Source: PWVB01 sp964530185 (GTDB taxonomy: Bacteria; Chloroflexota; Anaerolineae; B4-G1; SLSP01). Taken from it: a stretch of DNA of 19,353 nucleotides. A model generated the notes under the pieces. That model made no database searches. It was not told the DNA's origin and saw nothing but the letters and a program-made list of their open reading frames with translations. Made by a program: the position numbers and the translations under genes. The stretch is taken from the NCBI GenBank assembly GCA_964530185.1, contig CAZHBB010000052.1, positions 1 through 19,353 of the forward strand. The letters are read 5' to 3'. This document shows, piece by piece, positions 15,089 to 19,353 of the stretch (the first letter of the stretch is position 1; every line of letters starts with the position of its first letter).

Positions 15089-16876
15089 CTAGGTCTTGTA
15101 ACGCTCCGGCACTTTGGTGAAGACTTGGGCGATGCGCTGCATGTCGAATTTGGCCGAGCGGTCATAGTTATATATGCCGTTCTGCTCCTGTTCGATGTCG
15201 GTCAGTTGGGTGTAGCAGTAGCCGCAGACGTGATCCAGGCTGAGGATCACGTCGGTCAGCCCCTTGAGCCGGCTGTAGAATTCCTCCAGGGTTTGAGGGT
15301 CTGTTCCGTAGCCCCATGAACTTTCGGTGTATCTGTGGGCCTCGTCAGCGATCCACTTGATGCCGCCATACTCGTCGACGATGTAGGGCTGGCCCTCATA
15401 CGGCGCTTCCACATCCGGGAAGCAGCGGAACGGGGTGCCATCGGGCCCGGGCGAGAGCTGCTCGCGCATGCGGTCTGGGTCCTGTTCGTAGGTATGTACA
15501 GTCCACAGGTCTGTCTTGACGTGCACATAACCGCTTGCGTCGTTCACCGGTCGCGTGGCATCCAGGCTGTGAGCTACATCATAAGCGTCGTTCTGCAGTC
15601 GGGCATGCTGAGGGTGCCCGGCGCCATTGCGTGTCTCATTGAAGGGGGTCCAGGCAATGATCGAGGGATGATTCCGGTCACGCATCACGATCTCGCGCCA
15701 CTCGGTCAGAAAGTTGCGCGCGCTGATCTCGTCGGTCATATCGATGCCCCAACTTGACGACTCGCCCCACGTGAGATATCCCAAACGATCGGCCCAGTAA
15801 TGAAAGCGCGGCTCGAAGACTTTCTGATGCAGGCGTGCACCGTTGAACCCTGCCGCCAGTGATAGCTCGATATCATGGCGCAGGGCCTCATCCGACGGGG
15901 CGGTCCAGATTCCGTCGGGGTAGAAGCCCTGATCCAGCACCAACCGCAGGTAAAGGGGTTCATTGTTGAGGAAGATTCGATTGCCCTCGATGTGGATCTT
16001 GCGAAGACCGGCATAGCTACGTACAGTCTCTAGCACAACCTCGCCGTCCATAACCTCCAGAAGCAGGGTGTAGAGGAATGGATCGGTTGGAGACCAGGCC
16101 CGTGGATCTGGGGTTGGCAGCACCATCGGCACGCCGTTGACCGCGCCGTGCTCGGCCTGGCTGATCACCTCGCCGTCAGCTTTGAGTGTGGCCCGCAGGC
16201 GCAACCCCGGCTTCAATGCATACCAGTGTGGTGTGACGATGAAGCGCTCACCATCGAGGTCGGGCACGATGTGGGCATCGCTGAGCCCAAAGGGAGAGGC
16301 TGCTTCCAGCCAGACCGTCTGCCAGATACCGGTGGTGCGCGTGTAGTGACAACCCCGCGAAGCATAATCGGGGCACTGTTTACCTCCTGGCTGCTTGCCC
16401 GATCGCACATCATCGCGCACGGCTACGACCAGGTCGTGGGTTTTACCGGGCGAGATCCATGGTGTTATATTGAAGCCAAAACCCACCGTGCCGCCCCAAT
16501 GCTGGCCTACCGGATGACCGTCAATGAACACTTCACAGTGGTAGTCCACGCCGCCGAAACGCAGCCACACGCATTTGTCGGTCCAGTCGGCAGGTACAGC
16601 AAACCGCCGATGGTACCACATAGCTTCGATGAAGTCCTTGTGCCCCACGCCGGAAAGCGGGCTCTCCGGGCAGAAGGGTACCAGGATCTCTCCGCCGTAA
16701 GGTTCCTTCTCAAACCCCTGGCTCGCCGGGAATCCGCGCTGATGGCCCGACTTGCCGAAATCGAAGACGTAGCTCCAGGCTCCGTTGAGATTGATCCAGG
16801 AATCAGCCACGTTGGATGCCTGGCGCACGAACTGGGGTCGTGGATACTCAGGTCTTGGACAGTCTAGACAGTGCAT
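15089..16876 (-). CDS. Glycoside hydrolase family 2 enzyme (beta-glycosidase)
   Basis: Retaining exo-glycosidase of family GH2, 595 residues. Residues about 20-190 are the jelly-roll sugar-binding domain (LNGAWSYVFDF, WYHRRF, GTTGIW-like turn). About 195-295 is the Ig-like domain, and from about 300 the TIM barrel. The acid/base Glu is Glu414 in AWTPFNET and the nucleophile is Glu502 in YIVDEYGG. The stretch LDQGFYPDGIW and the LHQKVFEPRFHYWADRLGY region mark a particular GH2 subgroup common in sugar-utilisation loci, distinct from LacZ. No signal peptide, so it is intracellular and probably cleaves an imported oligosaccharide or glycoside. GAGGGAG lies 6 nt upstream of the ATG. Beta-galactosidase, beta-glucuronidase or beta-mannosidase activity cannot be told apart here. 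Confidence 0.93.
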   Translation of the reverse strand: MHCLDCPRPEYPRPQFVRQASNVADSWINLNGAWSYVFDFGKSGHQRGFPASQGFEKEPYGGEILVPFCPESPLSGVGHKDFIEAMWYHRRFAVPADWTDKCVWLRFGGVDYHCEVFIDGHPVGQHWGGTVGFGFNITPWISPGKTHDLVVAVRDDVRSGKQPGGKQCPDYASRGCHYTRTTGIWQTVWLEAASPFGLSDAHIVPDLDGERFIVTPHWYALKPGLRLRATLKADGEVISQAEHGAVNGVPMVLPTPDPRAWSPTDPFLYTLLLEVMDGEVVLETVRSYAGLRKIHIEGNRIFLNNEPLYLRLVLDQGFYPDGIWTAPSDEALRHDIELSLAAGFNGARLHQKVFEPRFHYWADRLGYLTWGESSSWGIDMTDEISARNFLTEWREIVMRDRNHPSIIAWTPFNETRNGAGHPQHARLQNDAYDVAHSLDATRPVNDASGYVHVKTDLWTVHTYEQDPDRMREQLSPGPDGTPFRCFPDVEAPYEGQPYIVDEYGGIKWIADEAHRYTESSWGYGTDPQTLEEFYSRLKGLTDVILSLDHVCGYCYTQLTDIEQEQNGIYNYDRSAKFDMQRIAQVFTKVPERYKT

Positions 16877-16904
16877 AGCAAGCTCCCTCTGTTGTAGATA
16901 GTAT

Positions 16905-16926
16905 TCTCATGCAGCCTCGTATGAGA
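16905..16926. promoter_or_regulatory. Inverted repeat in the GH2 upstream region, possible operator
   Basis: Perfect 6-bp arms TCTCAT (16905-16910) and ATGAGA (16921-16926) are separated by 10 bp, about 30-50 bp upstream of the GH2 start in an AT-rich patch. The patch also holds a TATGAT hexamer on the minus strand, without a recognisable -35. The position fits an operator or activator site. It does not match the palindrome found in the lacI promoter, so the LacI protein may not be its ligand. Confidence 0.35.
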
Positions 16927-16971
16927 TATCATATGGTTCAGGACCGCTTCCCCACGCCGACGCATCAATAC

Positions 16972-17023
16972 CGAGTGTGTGGGTACATATCGCTCGTGGG
17001 CCCTCCAGAGTGCTCCACACTCG
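16972..17023 (-). repeat. Inverted repeat downstream of aldo/keto reductase
   Basis: Perfect 8-bp arms CGAGTGTG (16972-16979) and CACACTCG (17016-17023) flank 36 nt, starting 5 nt after the reductase stop on the minus strand. A long-loop stem-loop at this point could be a transcript end or processing site between lacI-reductase and GH2. No T-run follows, so intrinsic termination is unlikely. Confidence 0.3.
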
Positions 17024-17027
17024 ATGT

Positions 17028-17957
17028 TCACGACAACAGCGCGCGAAGCTCCGCCAACTCCTCAGGCGTGAAGAGCCGACCGCCGGCCGCTGCGTTCATC
17101 GCGGCCTGCTCCGGTGACTTCGCTCCCGGGATCGCAACGGGGTTCGAAGGGTGCGAGATCACATATCGCAGCGCGGCCGTCACCATCTCCTCACCGGGTT
17201 TGAAGTGCGCCTTGAGCTTTTCGACCTTTGCGATCTCCTTCTCGAACTCCGCATGGCGTGCCTCACCCACGTTCCATGAGCGACGCACTGAATCTGTGAA
17301 GACAGCATCACGCCCATACTTGCCGGAGAGTAACCCCCGGCGTAGCGGGCCGCGGATTAGCACGGCAATCCCGTGCTCTTCGCAGTAAGGGAGCAATGTC
17401 TCCTCTGGCGCACGGTTGAGCATCGAGTAGTTGATCTCAACAACGCTGCACGTCCCATTGACGTTGAAGCGCTTGAGGACCTCTAGACTGTCCGTGGAGA
17501 TACCGTAGGCGCGGATGCGCCCACGTTGCTTGAGCATCTCGAAGGCCTCCAGGTAAACAGTTGGATCCTCGAGGTCCCACTCATGGCACAGTTCTACGTC
17601 GATCCAGTCCGTCCGCAGGCGGTGCAACGATGCGTGCGCGCACAAGCGGATCATGTCCACCGTTGTCTTCGGCACGCCCTGCCCGGTACGTTTACCCCAG
17701 TGTCCTATCTTGCTGACGATGAAGACACGATGTCGGATGCCCGCCAGCGCTGTGCCCAGCCGTTCTTCCGAAAGCCCGTTGGGAATGCCATATGACTCAG
17801 CCACGTCAAAAAGGTTCACGCCGCTCTCGAAGGCTTTTCGCACCGTAGCCCAGGCTGTGACATCGTCAACCTCACCCCACTGATTCCCGATGTTCCATGT
17901 CCCCAGTCCAATCGCTGAAACTTGCCATCCAGTCTTGCCAAACTCGCGATAGATCAT
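17028..17957 (-). CDS. Aldo/keto reductase
   Basis: NADPH- or NADH-dependent oxidoreductase of the aldo/keto reductase superfamily, a cytoplasmic (beta/alpha)8 barrel of about 309 residues. The catalytic tetrad is visible: Asp51 and Tyr56 (FDVAESYG), Lys83 (IVSKIGHW) and His125 (VELCHEWDL). The nucleotide-binding end has AIPGAKSPEQAAMN. I chose ATG 17957, 1 nt after the lacI stop TAG, with GAAGGTG upstream; an in-frame GTG at 17966 overlaps lacI and has no proper spacing. The tight junction implies co-translation with lacI. Related proteins oxidise or reduce sugars such as L-glyceraldehyde 3-phosphate or galactose. A role in modifying the sugar released by GH2 is plausible but unproven. Confidence 0.92.
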   Translation of the reverse strand: MIYREFGKTGWQVSAIGLGTWNIGNQWGEVDDVTAWATVRKAFESGVNLFDVAESYGIPNGLSEERLGTALAGIRHRVFIVSKIGHWGKRTGQGVPKTTVDMIRLCAHASLHRLRTDWIDVELCHEWDLEDPTVYLEAFEMLKQRGRIRAYGISTDSLEVLKRFNVNGTCSVVEINYSMLNRAPEETLLPYCEEHGIAVLIRGPLRRGLLSGKYGRDAVFTDSVRRSWNVGEARHAEFEKEIAKVEKLKAHFKPGEEMVTAALRYVISHPSNPVAIPGAKSPEQAAMNAAAGGRLFTPEELAELRALLS

Positions 17958-17958
17958 C

Positions 17959-18981
17959 CTATTCACCTTCTTGATTCATGTTCTTCGGATTACCGCACGA
18001 TCGCCGCACGATCAATTCGGTCGACAGTACGATCTCCTGTGGTTGACCGGGTTCTTGCTCGGCCAGCCGCGTCAGTAGCAACTGCGTCGCTACCTGTCCC
18101 ATCTCATAGGCGCGTTGTGCTGCTACAGTCAGGAACGGCTCGACCACAAAGCTGGGGGGGAGATCGTCGAAGGCGACCAGGGACATGTCCTCTGGTACCT
18201 GGAGGCCAGCCTCCCGCAGGGCACGCAGGGCGCCCACGGCGATGAAGTTGTTGCCTGCGAAAATTGCAGTCGGCCGGGATGACAGCGACAGGATCGACAG
18301 TGTCATCGCATAGCCTCCCTGCTGGGTGTAAGGGCCGAAACGCATCAAGTCACCTGTGACTGGGATGCCGGCTTCCTCCAGGGCCTGACGGTATCCAAGT
18401 GCCCGGTCGACAGCCGTCGAGACCTCTCGTGGCCCGGTGAGCATCGCAATCCGCCGGTGCCCCAGACTGATCAGGTGATGTGTCAGGGCACGGGCGCCGC
18501 CTACTGAATCCGAACGAACTGTGTCCACGTTGGCCTCAACAGTACGATCCAGCACCACCAAAGGGACTTTTTGCCGCCGGATCAGTGCCACAGAACGGGC
18601 CCCATGGCGTGCCGGTACCAATAGAAAGCCGTCGACCTGTTTCTGCAACAACACCTGTACGTATTCATATTCGCGGGGCTCGGACTCATCGGTGTTGCCC
18701 AGGATGACGCTGAACCCACCCATGCGAGCGGCGTCCTCAACCCCGCGTGCTACGGTGGTCCAGAAGGGGTTAGTGATGTCGGTGAGAACCAATGCCAGTG
18801 TCTGTGTTCTTTTGGAGCGCAGGCTGCGCGCCACGCGGTTCGGGACATAGCCAAGTTCTTCGATGGCAGCCTCAACACGTCTTCGGGTCTCTGCGCTCAC
18901 ATAGCCGGAATTGTTGATCACACGCGATGCAGTGATCGGTGCCACCCCAGCCCGTCTAGCCACGTCCTTGATCGTCGGCAT
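17959..18981 (-). CDS. LacI-family transcriptional regulator
   Basis: Repressor of 340 residues. The N-terminal helix-turn-helix (TIKDVARRAGVAPITASRVI, residues 3-22) is followed by the hinge (VARSLRSKRT), with the Leu that wedges into a central CG in LacI operators. The periplasmic-binding-protein-like effector domain runs from about residue 60 to 330 (LALVLTDITNPFW, LDRTVEANVDTVRSD, GHRRIAMLTG, AIFAGNN, LVAFDD). It probably senses a sugar or sugar phosphate and controls the downstream train. The ATG at 18981 has GAGGAG upstream. A palindrome lies inside its own promoter, indicating autorepression. The C-terminal tail overlaps nothing, and the reductase ATG starts 1 nt after its stop. The effector is not predictable from sequence. 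Confidence 0.95.
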   Translation of the reverse strand: MPTIKDVARRAGVAPITASRVINNSGYVSAETRRRVEAAIEELGYVPNRVARSLRSKRTQTLALVLTDITNPFWTTVARGVEDAARMGGFSVILGNTDESEPREYEYVQVLLQKQVDGFLLVPARHGARSVALIRRQKVPLVVLDRTVEANVDTVRSDSVGGARALTHHLISLGHRRIAMLTGPREVSTAVDRALGYRQALEEAGIPVTGDLMRFGPYTQQGGYAMTLSILSLSSRPTAIFAGNNFIAVGALRALREAGLQVPEDMSLVAFDDLPPSFVVEPFLTVAAQRAYEMGQVATQLLLTRLAEQEPGQPQEIVLSTELIVRRSCGNPKNMNQEGE

Positions 18982-19009
18982 GGGTTCTCCTCAACTGTTA
19001 GTCGCTTTC

Positions 19010-19037
19010 ATTGTACTGATATCTGGCGTCAGATCAA
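19010..19037 (-). promoter_or_regulatory. lacI promoter with embedded LacI-type operator
   Basis: On the minus strand TTGATC (19032-19037) and TACAAT (19010-19015) form a -35/-10 pair with a 16-bp spacer. The palindrome ATCTG-GCGT-CAGAT (19021-19034) lies in the spacer and touches the -35. Its two halves match at 6 of 7 positions and it has the central CG typical of LacI-family operators. Binding here would block polymerase, so negative autoregulation is the natural reading. Transcription would start near 19003, about 20 nt before the start codon. Confidence 0.6.
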
Positions 19038-19072
19038 AGAGGATGTCTGGAGACAATAGGACTGGGCCTGTT

Positions 19073-19090
19073 GATTATCCTGTGATAACC
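19073..19090. repeat. Second palindrome in the divergent lacI region
   Basis: TTATC-CTGT-GATAA (19075-19088) has perfect 5-bp arms and a 4-bp centre. It extends to 18 bp with one mismatch (outermost G at 19073 pairs with C at 19090). Its arrangement copies the 5-4-5 plan of the lacI operator 54 bp away, but the arm sequence differs and the centre is TG rather than CG. It may be a second regulator site for the divergent gene. Confidence 0.35.
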
Positions 19091-19171
19091 TTTGCTTTGA
19101 GTGGAAGATGGAGTGTGTCTGTGACGTCGCGAGCAACCCGGAATTCAAGCTGTACTGATGGAGCGTGTGAA

Positions 19172-19353
19172 GTGACAGGTTTGAGATTGTATCGACTTGC
19201 CTTGGGGTTGGGAGTAGCTCTGCTGGGGGTTCTCTTTGTGGGTTATGGGTATGAGAACACATGGCAGTTGTGGAACATTCCAACTATGTCGCCTTGCTTC
19301 GCCGATCTCCGTACCATCACTCATGGAGTGAGAAGCCGTGCGATGGGTTATGA
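19172..19353 (+). CDS. Start of a membrane protein gene, cut by the window edge
   Basis: An open plus-strand frame continues to the last base with no stop, giving 60 residues plus a partial codon from the GTG at 19172. GGAG lies 8 nt upstream of that GTG. Residues about 6-24 form one strong membrane helix (LALGLGVALLGVLFVGYGY). After it comes ENTWQLWNIPTMSPCFADLR, ending in a Gly-Tyr-Asp/Glu-like edge. From memory this segment resembles the N-terminus of large polytopic membrane proteins of unknown function in Chloroflexota and relatives; I could not check this. The frame is open upstream to an ATG at 19043, where AGAGG abuts the ATG, so the start is uncertain. It is divergent from lacI and may share its control region. 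Confidence 0.6.
   Translation, partial: MTGLRLYRLALGLGVALLGVLFVGYGYENTWQLWNIPTMSPCFADLRTITHGVRSRAMGY

Overview
The window looks like a bacterial chromosomal segment, most probably from a Chloroflexota (Anaerolineae-like) organism. This rests on gene style: Tat-type lipoprotein solute-binding proteins, an HTH / degenerate ATPase / receiver regulator, GH2 and M55 genes in LacI-controlled sugar loci, and moderate-to-high GC. No rRNA or marker gene is present, so the assignment is tentative. No tRNA, rRNA, insertion sequence, CRISPR array or phage gene was seen.

Left block (about 207-3489, minus strand): a carbohydrate ABC importer made of a Tat/lipobox solute-binding protein followed by MalF- and MalG-type permeases. 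No ATPase gene is present, so a shared MalK/MsmK-type ATPase elsewhere is implied. Divergent from it is a plus-strand regulator (3768-5036) behind a good sigma70-like promoter. It has an N-terminal helix-turn-helix, a degenerate kinase-ATPase-like middle and a C-terminal receiver. It converges on, and overlaps by 83 bp, a membrane-bound hybrid histidine kinase (4954-7152) with two atypical receiver domains. A natural but unproven reading is that this signalling pair governs the adjacent importer.

Central and right block (7615-18981, all minus strand): a catabolic gene train. In transcription order it is a LacI-family repressor, aldo/keto reductase, GH2 glycoside hydrolase, MFS transporter, NagA deacetylase, SIS-domain aminosugar-phosphate isomerase/deaminase, DegT-type PLP enzyme, M55 D-aminopeptidase, and a neutral-ceramidase-like amidohydrolase. 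Most junctions are 1-60 bp. The two larger gaps, before the GH2 gene (about 150 bp) and before the MFS gene (about 420 bp), probably mark internal promoters. None of the enzymes has a signal peptide, so the pathway appears cytoplasmic. NagA plus the SIS enzyme point to N-acetylhexosamine phosphate catabolism. GH2, M55 and the ceramidase-like amidase suggest the imported substrate is a conjugate carrying sugar, peptide or amide groups. No sugar kinase is present in the window.

The lacI promoter contains a near-perfect 14-bp palindrome with a central CG lying between and touching the -35 and -10 hexamers, a convincing autorepression operator. To its right a divergent plus-strand gene begins (about 19172) and runs off the edge; it encodes the start of a membrane protein with a conserved-looking segment.

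By eye the left third (ABC importer and two-component genes) is less GC-rich than the catabolic train, with the change around 7.2-7.6 kb. The locus may therefore join two segments of different history.
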